Shown piece after piece: positions 17,490 through 27,027 of a DNA stretch of 64,000 bases. The notes beneath the pieces are model-generated. The model saw nothing but the letters and a program-made list of their open reading frames with translations. It made no database searches and had not been told where the DNA came from. Origin of the DNA: CAYHHI01 sp964356335 (GTDB taxonomy: Bacteria > Arandabacterota > Arandabacteria > Arandabacterales > Arandabacteraceae); contig CAYHHI010000001.1 of the NCBI GenBank assembly GCA_964356335.1, positions 1 through 64,000 of the forward strand, read 5' to 3'. How positions within the stretch are numbered: position 1 is the stretch's first letter; each line of letters starts with the position of its first letter. Made by a program: the position numbers and the translations under genes.

Positions 17490-20081
17490 ATGGCTGCTAA
17501 AGATCATGCGACATCTCGGCAGATTCCTCCGCGCATCCTTGCCGTCAGGGCATCGGCAGGCGCGGGGAAGACCTATCAGCTCACTATCCGGTTCCTGGAG
17601 CTTCTGAGGCAAATGGCCCCCACCGGGCACACCTTTCCCTCGGCGCAAGCCCTCCGGCAGATCGTGGCCATCACATTCACCAATCGGGCCGCGGCGGAGA
17701 TGAAGGAGCGGATCATCCTGGCCTTGAAACAAATGGCGCTCGAGACCGACGAAGGCCAGAAGCTTGCCGCCCAGACCAGGATGAAGCCGGTCGAAGCCGG
17801 AGTATGGCTTGACATCATCCTCGATCACTTCGACGATTTTCAGGTCCGGACCATCGATAGCCTGATCTACACCTTGATGCGCGCTTTCGCCATCGAGATG
17901 GGTCTGCCGCCGGAGCTCGAGGTGGATTTCGATCAGGCTGCCGTGCTTGACCGCTGTTTTGACTCGGTGCTCGCCTCGGTACAGTGGGACAACCAGAGGG
18001 ACCGCAAGCAGAAAACCATTCTGGATCTTCTCGAAACTTATCTCTACATCGAGCAGTCGCCGGGTATGTTGGTGCAGGGCCGGATCAAGGAGAGGCTGAC
18101 CAAGCTCTACGCCAAGGCAAGTGAGGCAAACGCGGACCGCGCCAGGCCCGATCTCTCTGCGGCGAGTAAGAAACTGGATGCCGGAGTCTCGGCTTTCCTC
18201 AAAGGTCTGAGGGATACAGGCGTTGACCAATGTCTTGCCATGAACAAGTGCAGAATGGAGTACCTGGAGTCGCCATATGATCATCTCGGGAAGCCTTTCT
18301 GGGAAAAGCCCACGGTCACCGACATCCTCAAGAAGATGCATGAGACCTACGGCCATAAGACCATCGCCTCCGTGGATCGCCTCTATGGCGATGCGAAACA
18401 AGCCAGGGAAGATTACCTCTACTGCCACGCGCGGATGAGGATCTATCCCTATGTCCTGGTGCTAGACGAGCTCCGGGAAGAGGTCAGGCGTCAGACCGAA
18501 CGCGAGGGTGTTGTCCTCGGAGGCAACTGGCACGATCTCATCAAGTCCTACTTCAGAGAGGGCAACGTGACCGGCGCGTATGCTTTCCTCAAGTTCGGAT
18601 CGCAGATACGACATTTCTTGATCGACGAGTTCCAGGACACAAGCCCGGTGCAGTGGGAGGCCCTGCGCCTGCTGGCGGAGGAGAGTCTCTCCGTCGGGGG
18701 GACGCTCTTCTATGTGGGTGATGTCAAGCAGGCCATCTACGGCTGGCGCGGAGGCGATTGGCGGCTCTTCCCCAAGGTAGTGGCAGAGGAGTTCCCCAGT
18801 GTCCCGCCCGAGTCCCGCACGACCAATGTGCTTGACACCAACTACCGATCCCTTCCCTCCATCGTCGAGTTCAACAACAAGGTCTTTGGCACACTCAATG
18901 ATCAGCAGTTTGTGGGACATCTATCGAAGATCATGATGCCCAACGACGCACCGGATGAAAATGCCAGCGATCTCGCGGCCACGATTCTCAGGAATTTCGA
19001 GGATGCCCGCCAGAAAGTGTCGGCCAAACTCAAGGAGCGCGGTGATCGTGGAGATCGCGGCCAGGTCCACCTGACCCAGATTGCCGGCACCAACGACGAG
19101 ATCTACGAGGCAGTCCGGGAGAGCCTGATGCGCGACATAGAAGAAGTTTGGAAGCGCAGGAAGAAAGGCATCGCGGTGCTCGTTCGTACCAATGAACATG
19201 CCGAGGCAATCGCCACGTGGCTTGTCGCGGAGGGCATCCCCATAGTCACTGAGAACTCTCTGCGCCTGAAGACGTCGGCTCTCATTAAGGGCATTGTCTC
19301 CCTGCTCCACTTTCTTGAATATCCCCTGGACGACATATCTTTCTGGGGAGCGATCGCGAGCCCGCTCTTCAGGGATTTGCCGGAGGGCTCCGATCAGTCG
19401 CTTGACGCGTTCATCCGGCAGGGCGGGTGGAAGAGCCCGCTTTATCGGACCTTCGAAAAGGAGTTCCCCCCTCTCTCCGAGCGCCTGGTACGGCCGCTCC
19501 TCGCAGCCAGTTGCCTCCTTGCACCTTACGAGTTGGTGCGAGAGGTGATCGACCGGCTCGATCTGCTCAGCCGCTTCCCCGATGAGGCAGTCTTCATCTA
19601 CCGCTTCCTCGAGGTGGTGCATGGCGCTGAAGCCAAGGGCTCCATCAGCCTATCCCTCTTCCTCGAGTTCTGGGACGAAGGAGGCATGGAGGAACAGATC
19701 GGGCTTCCCGAGGATGTATCCGCCGTCAGGATTCTGACTATCCACAAGGCCAAGGGGCTGGAGTTCCCCGTGGTTTTCATACCCTTCACAAGTTGGAAGC
19801 GGCGATCAGGCGAGGTGGAAATATCAGAAGCCGGAGATCTTGTCTGGCTGAGTGCGCGGAAGGGGACTCCGCTGCCCACAGAACTGCGACAGATCAAGTT
19901 GCGTACGGCGATGGAGAGCGTGATCGAGAATCTCAATATGCTCTACGTCGCGACCACGAGGCCGAAGGAAGAACTGCATCTGTACGTCACCTGTCTGACG
20001 AAACAGGAGAAACCGGACTCGCAGTACCTGGCTGTATGGCTTAAGGAAATGCTCGCCGGTGCCGGCATAGGAGAGCAGTGA
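17490..20081 (+). CDS. UvrD/Rep-type helicase of AddA/RecB kind, lacking its own nuclease domain
   Basis: An 863-residue superfamily 1A helicase for double-strand-break processing. Visible motifs: Walker A ASAGAGKT (21-28), VAITFTNRAAAEMKER (motif Ia), LIDEFQDTS (378-386), GDVKQAIYGWRGGD (motif III), the NYRS motif IV, TIHKAKGLEFPVVFIP (motif V) and LYVATTRPKEEL (motif VI). AddA and RecB normally continue for 300 or more residues into a PD-(D/E)xK nuclease; this one stops just after motif VI. The nuclease is a separate gene starting in the GTGA overlap. Two further genes are coupled behind it. Confidence 0.9.
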   Translation: MAAKDHATSRQIPPRILAVRASAGAGKTYQLTIRFLELLRQMAPTGHTFPSAQALRQIVAITFTNRAAAEMKERIILALKQMALETDEGQKLAAQTRMKPVEAGVWLDIILDHFDDFQVRTIDSLIYTLMRAFAIEMGLPPELEVDFDQAAVLDRCFDSVLASVQWDNQRDRKQKTILDLLETYLYIEQSPGMLVQGRIKERLTKLYAKASEANADRARPDLSAASKKLDAGVSAFLKGLRDTGVDQCLAMNKCRMEYLESPYDHLGKPFWEKPTVTDILKKMHETYGHKTIASVDRLYGDAKQAREDYLYCHARMRIYPYVLVLDELREEVRRQTEREGVVLGGNWHDLIKSYFREGNVTGAYAFLKFGSQIRHFLIDEFQDTSPVQWEALRLLAEESLSVGGTLFYVGDVKQAIYGWRGGDWRLFPKVVAEEFPSVPPESRTTNVLDTNYRSLPSIVEFNNKVFGTLNDQQFVGHLSKIMMPNDAPDENASDLAATILRNFEDARQKVSAKLKERGDRGDRGQVHLTQIAGTNDEIYEAVRESLMRDIEEVWKRRKKGIAVLVRTNEHAEAIATWLVAEGIPIVTENSLRLKTSALIKGIVSLLHFLEYPLDDISFWGAIASPLFRDLPEGSDQSLDAFIRQGGWKSPLYRTFEKEFPPLSERLVRPLLAASCLLAPYELVREVIDRLDLLSRFPDEAVFIYRFLEVVHGAEAKGSISLSLFLEFWDEGGMEEQIGLPEDVSAVRILTIHKAKGLEFPVVFIPFTSWKRRSGEVEISEAGDLVWLSARKGTPLPTELRQIKLRTAMESVIENLNMLYVATTRPKEELHLYVTCLTKQEKPDSQYLAVWLKEMLAGAGIGEQ

Positions 20082-20656
20082 CTACAAGAAAACCGGACAT
20101 TGGCATTTACAGGCATCCGCTTTCGCTCGTCGAAGAGCCGGAGCGCATCCGAACAGCGCGACGAGGGGAGCTCGTGCACATGGCCATCCGTTTCCTCGAC
20201 AATCTTGCAATGTGCAATCCCAAGGACGACGGGCCTGCCCCCGGCCCTCCTGCCGTCGGCCACCCGGTCGAGCGGAATGAAATCGAGCAGGCAGTGCTGC
20301 GCGCATTCGCGTTCCTGAGTGAAGACCCTGCAGGATGGAAGATCGATGCTGATTTCGTGCGACCGCTCAAGAAGGGTCTGGCGCTGCCCGAAGCCAGGGC
20401 ATGGTTTTCGGGTGGTGCTGCCATGCTGCGGGAGTCGGAGATCATGGATGTCGAGGGTGAGGTTCACCGTCCTGACCTCGTCGTGGTGCGTGAAGGCCTT
20501 GTTGAGATCATCGACTTCAAGGTCGGAAATCGTGAGGAAGGTCACATCGAGCAGGTGCGGGCTTACATGGGATTACTTAAAGCCATCTTCGGCGGAGCCG
20601 CGGTAAAGGGGTTCCTGCTTTACCTGGACGAGCCCGCGGCGGTTGAGGTCATATGA
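20078..20656 (+). CDS. stand-alone PD-(D/E)xK nuclease, equivalent to the AddA C-terminal domain
   Basis: 192 residues starting at GTG 20078, four bases inside the helicase gene (GTGA). It has the AddA/RecB nuclease pattern: RGELVH (29-34), GEVHRPDLVV with D133, IIDFKVG with D146 and K148, then Q159 and Y163 of the QxxxY motif. It looks like the missing end of the upstream helicase, and the overlap would allow stoichiometric co-translation. It could be a natural split or a lineage-specific frameshift; the good overlap geometry favours a split. The stop overlaps the next gene (ATGA). Confidence 0.85.
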   Translation: MTTRKPDIGIYRHPLSLVEEPERIRTARRGELVHMAIRFLDNLAMCNPKDDGPAPGPPAVGHPVERNEIEQAVLRAFAFLSEDPAGWKIDADFVRPLKKGLALPEARAWFSGGAAMLRESEIMDVEGEVHRPDLVVVREGLVEIIDFKVGNREEGHIEQVRAYMGLLKAIFGGAAVKGFLLYLDEPAAVEVI

Positions 20657-23628
20657 GCGCGATCACCGTAACACCACTTCGCGACAATCTCCTGCGCTGT
20701 CTGGCGGAGGACATCGTCGAGAAGTTCTATTCTCCCGATGATCCGGTTTCCCTCTCGAAGGTCACGGTCATTCTTCCCCACCGCAGGGGCACGGTGTACC
20801 TGCGGCACTACCTGCTCCAGACGGTTAACTCCCGCCAGTCGAAGCCCCTCATCTGCCCCCGGCTCCTCACGATAGAGGATTTCATCAACGAAGTCGCCGT
20901 CAGCGTTGAAGATCGCCCCGGCAGGGCCCTCTCACCCACCGACCAGGCGTGGTTGCTCTTTAGGCTGGTTCAGGAGCTTGGAATCTACAAGGATGTCGCT
21001 TCGACCTGGGACAGATTCTTTGCCTGGGGAGTCCGTTTGGCCGAACTGCTGGAGGAGGTCGACCGTGAAATGGTCGATCCCCAGGGCATCGTCTATCCCG
21101 AGGACGTCCCCGACGAGGCCCGGGTTCTCCTCGAAAGACTCAAGGAGATTCATGAGGGATTCGGCCTGACCCTAAGCAAGCAAGGCTTCACCACAGGAGG
21201 CAAGAGGTTCAGGCTGGTCGCCGAGAAGATTGCCGAGACTGGAATTCCCAAGGGGGCCATGTACCTTGCGGGATTCTATGCCATGAGCCGTTCCGAAGAT
21301 CTGCTGTTCCGTCACCTTTTCAGCAAGGGCGCGGAGATCCTCTGGCATGCCGATTCCGAGGACTTGCCGCCGCTCTACAAACGCTGGCAGGAGGAATGGC
21401 GGGTCAAGATCTCGACCAGAGAATCTGCAGCCAGCGAGCCTGCGGCCAGGGCGCCTGGCGCAGAGCCGCCTCGAATCCATTTTCATGAAGCCTACGATCT
21501 TCACGCCGAGCTGCGTAGTGCCCAGGCAATATTGGCCAAGGACATTCGCCTTCCGGATGAATGCGCGTTGGTACTTCCCGATCCGTCGGCCCTCATTCCC
21601 ACTCTGTATCATATTCCCGAAGGGGTCCCGCTCAATGTATCCATGGGCTACCCCCTCGAGCGCACCAGTGTCGCCACGCTCTTTGAAGGAATCATGTCGC
21701 TGGAGGAAGGCCGTAATCGCGAGGGAGCGTACTATTATCGAGATTACCTCGGCATCATCAGGCATCCATACGTGAGAAGGCTCGCGACTCCCCACGGCAA
21801 GGAAGGCCGGATTGTCCTCCATCTTCTCGAGGAGAAGGTCAGAGACTTTGGTAAGCCCTACCTCAGCGATGACGAGCTTATGGACCTCCTCGCAGTCTCG
21901 GACGATCCGGAGAGAGACCGAAGGCTGCTTGTCGGCGAGGGTTTGGATATGGAGGAGGCCAGGGCGCACGTGGGTCAACTGCATGGCGAGATACTTCGGC
22001 CATGGCAGGAAATCAACACGCCCCATGACCTTGCTGCCACGGTAAGCAGCACCGCGCGCTTCCTGCTTCTCCCGTTCCTTGGGCAACCGCTGGCGGGTCC
22101 CGTGAGTGACGAACATGCTCTCGACAATGAGTTTGTCTATGCGCTGGAGACCCAGGTGATTCCAAGTCTCGAGGATGCCTTGTTTGCGCGTCAGACGATG
22201 GGAAAGCAGCTTCTCTTTTCGCTCTTGCGGGACCTGATACATATGGCTCGCGTTCCGTTTGAGGGCCGTCCGCTCAAGGGACTCCAGATACTGGGCCTGC
22301 TCGAGAGCCGGCTCTTGTCATTCGAGAAGGTTATCGTCATCGATGTGAACGAAGGCATCGTTCCCCCTTCGGAGGACGTGAATCCTCTCCTCCCCGAGCC
22401 CCTGAAGCCGGCAGCAGGGCTCCCGAGCAGGGAAAGGGACGAAGCCATCACCCGCTACCATTTTGGGCGCCTCATAGGCTCCGCCAGAGAGGTCCACCTG
22501 GTGTGGCAGTCCTCAACCGCTCCGTCTTCCTCCGGCATAGAGGCCAAGAAGACCCGAAGCCGTTTTGTCGAGGCGCTCCTGTGGAGTGAGGAACGCAAAG
22601 CAGGAAGACTCCTGGATGACGTGGTCACGCGAGAGGTGCTGACGATCTCGCCAAAGGCCCTGCTCAGGGCAGAGGGTCTGGTCAAGACCGAGACAGATGT
22701 CCGGAAACTCGATGACTTCATTCGAGCCCGCAGCCGAAAGCCTGGGCTCTCGGCGACCCTGCTCGATACCTATCTCAGGTGCCCGCTGCAGTTCTACTAC
22801 CAGTATATGCTGGGCCTTGAGCCGCCCGCCGCGCCTTCGGAGGAGATAGACTCCGGGGAACTGGGCCAGATAATCCATAGGGCGCTGGAGACCTACTTCA
22901 GGCCCTATGAGAACAGGGAATATGCGAACCCTCGAGATTGCGACGAAGCGAAACTGATTTCGATCTTCACCGGCCTCTACCAGCAGTCGGCCATGTACCG
23001 CTGCCTCGCCCCGGAAAAGCGATTCTTCCTGGAGCACACCGTCGCCCACAGGCTGAGAACCTATCTCTCAGCCGTACCTGAAACCACAGTGATCGAGAGC
23101 CTGGAGCAGGAATACAAGGCCACCATCTCTACAAGCCTCGGGAACCTTGCCCTTTATGGAAAGGTGGATCGGATTGATTCGCGCGACGGCCGCCGCATCA
23201 TCCTCGATTACAAGACCGGCTGGGTTGATGCGTTCGGGGCGACACGTTTCGAGAATAGGCTGGCCCGCCTGGAATTGCCGAAGGACTTCGACTATCAGGG
23301 CCTGAGCGAAGTCAAGGATGCTATCAAGGAAGTGCAGCTTCCCCTGTATGTCTTCCTCGTCTCGTCGGCCGCAGGACGGGATGCCGGAACGACGCTCTCT
23401 GCCTATGTGGAATTGAGGAAGGGCGGCAAAGAGCTCTACTTTGTTGCTCCCGAGAAGATCGAGGCTTTGAGGGATTCCTACGCTTCCTGGTTTGCGAAGG
23501 ACTTCCCGCGATTGCTTGCTTACATAATCGACCACATGATCAAGTCCACATGCTTCTATCCTGCAACCGATGAAGGCGCGTGCAGTTTCTGTGATTTCAA
23601 TTCCGTCTGCAGCCTCTCATTTGCGTAG
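20653..23628 (+). CDS. AddB/RexB-like helicase-fold and PD-(D/E)xK nuclease subunit with iron-sulfur cluster
   Basis: 991 residues. The N-terminus (VILPHRRGTVYLRHYLL) corresponds to an inactivated helicase fold without a Walker A motif. The C-terminal nuclease has GQIIHRALE, KVDRID (837-842) and ILDYKTG (D852, K854). Cysteines C710 (YLRCPLQFYY), C977, C980 and C986 (CSFCDFNSVC) match the 4Fe-4S site of AddB-type nucleases. The start overlaps the upstream stop (ATGA), so helicase, nuclease and this subunit form one coupled operon. Likely role: end resection for homologous recombination. AddB versus a more distant Bacteroidetes-type homologue is not resolved. Confidence 0.88.
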   Translation: MSAITVTPLRDNLLRCLAEDIVEKFYSPDDPVSLSKVTVILPHRRGTVYLRHYLLQTVNSRQSKPLICPRLLTIEDFINEVAVSVEDRPGRALSPTDQAWLLFRLVQELGIYKDVASTWDRFFAWGVRLAELLEEVDREMVDPQGIVYPEDVPDEARVLLERLKEIHEGFGLTLSKQGFTTGGKRFRLVAEKIAETGIPKGAMYLAGFYAMSRSEDLLFRHLFSKGAEILWHADSEDLPPLYKRWQEEWRVKISTRESAASEPAARAPGAEPPRIHFHEAYDLHAELRSAQAILAKDIRLPDECALVLPDPSALIPTLYHIPEGVPLNVSMGYPLERTSVATLFEGIMSLEEGRNREGAYYYRDYLGIIRHPYVRRLATPHGKEGRIVLHLLEEKVRDFGKPYLSDDELMDLLAVSDDPERDRRLLVGEGLDMEEARAHVGQLHGEILRPWQEINTPHDLAATVSSTARFLLLPFLGQPLAGPVSDEHALDNEFVYALETQVIPSLEDALFARQTMGKQLLFSLLRDLIHMARVPFEGRPLKGLQILGLLESRLLSFEKVIVIDVNEGIVPPSEDVNPLLPEPLKPAAGLPSRERDEAITRYHFGRLIGSAREVHLVWQSSTAPSSSGIEAKKTRSRFVEALLWSEERKAGRLLDDVVTREVLTISPKALLRAEGLVKTETDVRKLDDFIRARSRKPGLSATLLDTYLRCPLQFYYQYMLGLEPPAAPSEEIDSGELGQIIHRALETYFRPYENREYANPRDCDEAKLISIFTGLYQQSAMYRCLAPEKRFFLEHTVAHRLRTYLSAVPETTVIESLEQEYKATISTSLGNLALYGKVDRIDSRDGRRIILDYKTGWVDAFGATRFENRLARLELPKDFDYQGLSEVKDAIKEVQLPLYVFLVSSAAGRDAGTTLSAYVELRKGGKELYFVAPEKIEALRDSYASWFAKDFPRLLAYIIDHMIKSTCFYPATDEGACSFCDFNSVCSLSFA

Positions 23629-23770
23629 GCAGGCCCACTCCATAAATCCTCTGCTCCAGCGCTTGCATCTGGCGTGTCTCGTTGAACGCCGCAGGCCGCA
23701 TACGTCAATCGGTCGTCAGAACGATGGTCCGCGGCGCAGGTACAGATCCGGGGGTTGACAGGACAGGGCG

Positions 23771-26047
23771 CTAGATGCGAAACAAATACTGCAGCTTGAG
23801 GAAATACTGCCGGTTGGTCAGGGTCCAGCCCTGGCGCCCATCTTCCTCCAGACTGAGGTCCTGGTAGTCACGGGCTGCGCCGACGTAGAAGATCGAAAAC
23901 GGGTTGATCTGGTAGGTGACCAGCGGATCGACGTCCCAACTATCATAGCGGTCGTTGTACTGGAGTACCAGACGTGCTGAGAGCTCGCGCAGCATCTGCA
24001 TAGACAGGCGCGTCCGGAATACCAACTGTGAGAAAAGTCGCACACCCGTGTCCAGATCATCACTGGTGCAGTGGCTATACGAAAACGATGCGAGTAGGCG
24101 GTCGATGGGCCGTATATCAGCCCAATACCCGTAGGTGAGTTCTTTGCCCATGACCAGATACTCGCGAGCTATAGTATGGCCGTAGGTTATATTGGCTCCG
24201 CAAGTCAAGGCGCCACTTGGCCTGAAACTCAGGCAATCATGCGCGAACCAGGTGCCGTCGAACTGTACACCTCCAAACCGCTCGTTGCTCCGGACATACC
24301 GGGCGTGCATCGCCGTCTGGGCGGTTCGCAGGCTGGCCTCGAGACTGGCGTCGAGCCATTTCTCCTTCCTGACTCCGCTGGAATTCCACTTCTCGGCGGC
24401 GGCCGTTCTAGCATAGATGCTTTGCAGGATTCTGCTCTCCTTGAACCGCAGGATGCCACCCAGCCATACTGAGCCTGTCCGCGCGTTGTTCGAAGGCTCG
24501 AGCCCGTTGTCCGCTCGAAAAGTGGGACTGTATTCGATGTAGTCGGCTCCCGCTTCATAGTCGCGCGAATCGCGACTGAGTGAGGCGAGCCAAGCATGCC
24601 CCCAGAAGTCCTCACCGTCGAAGGCGGCAGTGTGCTTATCATCGTCGAAACGGATATTCTTCAAGGAAGTGTCCCCCAGGGCTGCATTGTCGACCTCCCT
24701 GGTGTGCGTTGCCAGGACCTGAAACTTGAAGGCGTCGCTGGGTGAAAGCCGCAGTTTGCCATCGATTCCTAAGAGTGAGCCGGCCCCGCCCCCGTCGAAG
24801 CGCCGGTCAGTTGCCACGAATCCAAGGTGGGACTGCCGACCGAGATCCATCTTGCCTCTGAGGATGTTGGAATAGCTTTTGCCGTTCTCAACGTACTCGC
24901 TGTTTTCCTCGAAGGGCAGGGTGATCACCGTATGCTGGTCCCGGGCCGAAAGAAAGGCGAGACTGTTCGGCCCCTTGCGCCAGGTCATCTTGCCGGCAAC
25001 CAGCGGATCGTTGATGGAACGCGTGTAGACAGAGATGAAATAGGTGTTGAACAGGTCGCTTCCCTCCTGAAAGAAGGGGCGTCTTTCGGGATAGAAAAGG
25101 GCGAAGGTGGTGTTGACATCTATCTGGGGCGCGTCGGATTCTACCTGACTGAAGTCGGGATTGACGGTTGCCTCAGCAGTCCACTCAGACGAGATGTCGT
25201 AGGCAACCCCTACGCCGACGTCCCCCTTGATGGCGTCGTTTTTGAACCTCGCCTGCTCGCCGAGGGAGCCTGACTGATGTACCAGGACCGCGGGCAACAA
25301 CTCGAGGCCCGCACCAGACCTGACCCCCGAGATCCCGGTGACGGTCCCCCACTGGCACGGCCAACAGCTCTCGTTGCGGTCGTAGGCTGCCCAGGAGTAC
25401 TGGTATTGGGACCCACGCGGGCGGTTGCGCCAGAAGTCCACGCGCCACACCTGCTCCTCGCGGTCTGGAAACCTCAGGCTCGCGAACGGAACCGCCATCT
25501 CGACTACCCAGCCCAAATCGGTGATGCGGCCGGATGTCTGGTAGATCAGATCGTACGTAGCGTCCTCGCCGTTTGCTGCGGAATACAGAAGATCGCCCTG
25601 GATGCCGTAGGGGTTTGCGGCGATCTCGTAACCCACTGCAGACTCGCCATAGGTGTCAAGACAGGCGAATACGTTGTCGTCAGAGAATATGTTGTCGCGC
25701 GTGCAGAAGGAGGCACGTACCTCGCTGGGATTGTCATAGCAGCGAAAAGCTATGTAAAGGTTGTCCGCGTCGTAGGTTATTAGAACTTCGGTGGCCACAT
25801 CGGGCTTGGTCTGGTCGCCAGGATTATGCTCTGCGAAATTGTCAGCCTGTGCCGCGCCTTGCCAGCCGGCATCCTCGAGATCACCGTCAACCCTTATCGG
25901 GCCAGCGGCCGGGGTAATGGCAAGTGTGGGGTGATAGACCGGCACGTAATCACCACTCTGGCCTGTGGCAGTGCAATAGGGCAGCAATCCACCCAGGACG
26001 GCAAGTGACAGTATCGCCCAGCCACGCACGGTGTTGTCGGTCTTCAT
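23771..26047 (-). CDS. DUF5916-type protein: CBM9-like domain plus outer-membrane barrel
   Basis: About 758 residues. A signal peptide (residues 8-30) is followed by a family-9-carbohydrate-binding-like domain ('IRVDGDLEDAGWQGAAQADNF', 'YDADNLYIAFRCYDNP'). The long remainder is rich in alternating hydrophobic strands and ends in an aromatic residue pattern (LKLQYLFRI), as outer-membrane beta-barrels do; 'FYPERRPFFQEGSDLF' is typical of DUF5916. The role is unknown; carbohydrate or surface binding is inferred. I chose the second of two adjacent ATGs because GGGAGGGAGGA abuts the first. A good promoter lies upstream. Confidence 0.82.
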   Translation of the reverse strand: MKTDNTVRGWAILSLAVLGGLLPYCTATGQSGDYVPVYHPTLAITPAAGPIRVDGDLEDAGWQGAAQADNFAEHNPGDQTKPDVATEVLITYDADNLYIAFRCYDNPSEVRASFCTRDNIFSDDNVFACLDTYGESAVGYEIAANPYGIQGDLLYSAANGEDATYDLIYQTSGRITDLGWVVEMAVPFASLRFPDREEQVWRVDFWRNRPRGSQYQYSWAAYDRNESCWPCQWGTVTGISGVRSGAGLELLPAVLVHQSGSLGEQARFKNDAIKGDVGVGVAYDISSEWTAEATVNPDFSQVESDAPQIDVNTTFALFYPERRPFFQEGSDLFNTYFISVYTRSINDPLVAGKMTWRKGPNSLAFLSARDQHTVITLPFEENSEYVENGKSYSNILRGKMDLGRQSHLGFVATDRRFDGGGAGSLLGIDGKLRLSPSDAFKFQVLATHTREVDNAALGDTSLKNIRFDDDKHTAAFDGEDFWGHAWLASLSRDSRDYEAGADYIEYSPTFRADNGLEPSNNARTGSVWLGGILRFKESRILQSIYARTAAAEKWNSSGVRKEKWLDASLEASLRTAQTAMHARYVRSNERFGGVQFDGTWFAHDCLSFRPSGALTCGANITYGHTIAREYLVMGKELTYGYWADIRPIDRLLASFSYSHCTSDDLDTGVRLFSQLVFRTRLSMQMLRELSARLVLQYNDRYDSWDVDPLVTYQINPFSIFYVGAARDYQDLSLEEDGRQGWTLTNRQYFLKLQYLFRI

Positions 26048-26077
26048 CATTCCTCCCTCCCGATTCCTTCACAAGGC

Positions 26078-26107
26078 AGTATAAGGGATATCCGACCGAT
26101 CTGTCCA
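26078..26107 (-). promoter_or_regulatory. sigma70-type promoter of the DUF5916 gene
   Basis: On the minus strand, TGGACA (26107-26102) and TATACT (26083-26078) are separated by 18 bp; each matches its consensus at five of six positions. The leader to the start codon is about 25 nt. Confidence 0.6.
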
Positions 26108-26197
26108 ATTTAGCAAGCAATGTGCCATGGAACCAGCGAGTAATGAAGGCCCCCAACGCTGTGACTTTAGAGCGGTTGCTGCGGGCCGCTTGATCGG

Positions 26198-26644
26198 GTG
26201 ATCGACGATGCGTGTCTGTCTGACACGCCTGAGGGACGGATTGCCACAGCCGCGTGCGACGGTGGATCCTCAAAGCATCTCTTACCGCTCGCTTTCGGCG
26301 CGATCCAAGACCCCGGTGATTACTTGGGACAGCACTGGGAGCAGTGCGTACCGCCCTCGGGATGGCCGGTGACGGTGGGAATTCTCACGCTTCTGCCGAC
26401 TTCGCCGGGACAGGTCAGGGTGATCACCCACGGCGGGATCAATGTCGCCAGGGTGGACGACTGCCACGGTAGGTTCGATGTAATCCTGCCCTGCAACGTC
26501 GGCAATGGTCGTGCCGGCTGGGTGAGTATCGCTATTAGGGACCCCGGTTGTAACCCATGCCCGTGCGTTGGGCCGCCCTGCTATCTGCCGCCGTCCGGGA
26601 CCGAACCCTCCACCTGGGGCACGATCAAGTCACTCTACAGGTAG
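26198..26644 (+). pseudogene. possible remnant of a secreted protein
   Basis: A 148-codon frame without a signal peptide or clear ribosome site. Its second half reads like real protein (VRVITHGGINVARVDDCHG, WVSIAIRDPGCNPCPC) and ends STWGTIKSLYR, the kind of conserved end seen on hypothetical exported proteins of candidate phyla (from memory, not checked). The first ~50 codons look random. I read it as the 3' part of a decayed gene, but a short intact gene or chance frame is possible. Confidence 0.35.
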
Positions 26645-26860
26645 CGGCCGCCGGCCAACGAGGCAAGGAGGGCGGCATCTACGTGTCAAACAACTCGGCT
26701 GCATGCTGGAGTAAGCTCTATGACTAGCCCACGAACCAGTCCTACATAATCGAGATAGATTACCAGAATTCCGCACGGCGCGTTGTAACCAGCTATGACG
26801 ACAGGGGCAACGGCGAAACCAGTATTGTGTCCACACATTTCCCCACGTCTCCCTAGAGCA
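26645..26860 (+). pseudogene. degenerate coding stretch with in-frame stop
   Basis: In the frame that reads GGIYVSNNSAACWSKLYD from 26671, the protein-like sequence is broken by TAG near 26725. It resumes as PTNQSYIIEIDYQNSARRVV and SYDDRGNGETSIVST, ending at a TAG near 26856. No start is visible and the frame differs from the preceding remnant. It may be a second decayed piece; I do not recognise the family. Confidence 0.3.
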
Positions 26861-26897
26861 GGAGACCAGCCTTAACACGGTAACAGTTCACAAATGC

Positions 26898-26926
26898 TTG
26901 ACATTATGCTGTCAACATGATAGAAT
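26898..26926 (+). promoter_or_regulatory. sigma70-type promoter of the radical SAM gene
   Basis: A perfect TTGACA (26898-26903), a 17-bp spacer and TAGAAT (26921-26926, five of six) give a near-consensus promoter. The predicted start lies near 26933, leaving a leader of about 95 nt before GTG 27028. Confidence 0.75.
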
Positions 26927-27027
26927 GGCCGCTGGGTTCTCCGGCTAGATTGCCAGAAGCCCGACCCGCTTAAGCAATAATGGGGCGCCCCCAAGCCGTT
27001 GTAGCCGGGAAAAGCGGAGGTTGTTAC

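Noticed and set aside
21172..22242. 356-codon minus-strand frame inside the AddB-like gene
   Set aside because: Antisense to a gene with nuclease and iron-sulfur motifs.
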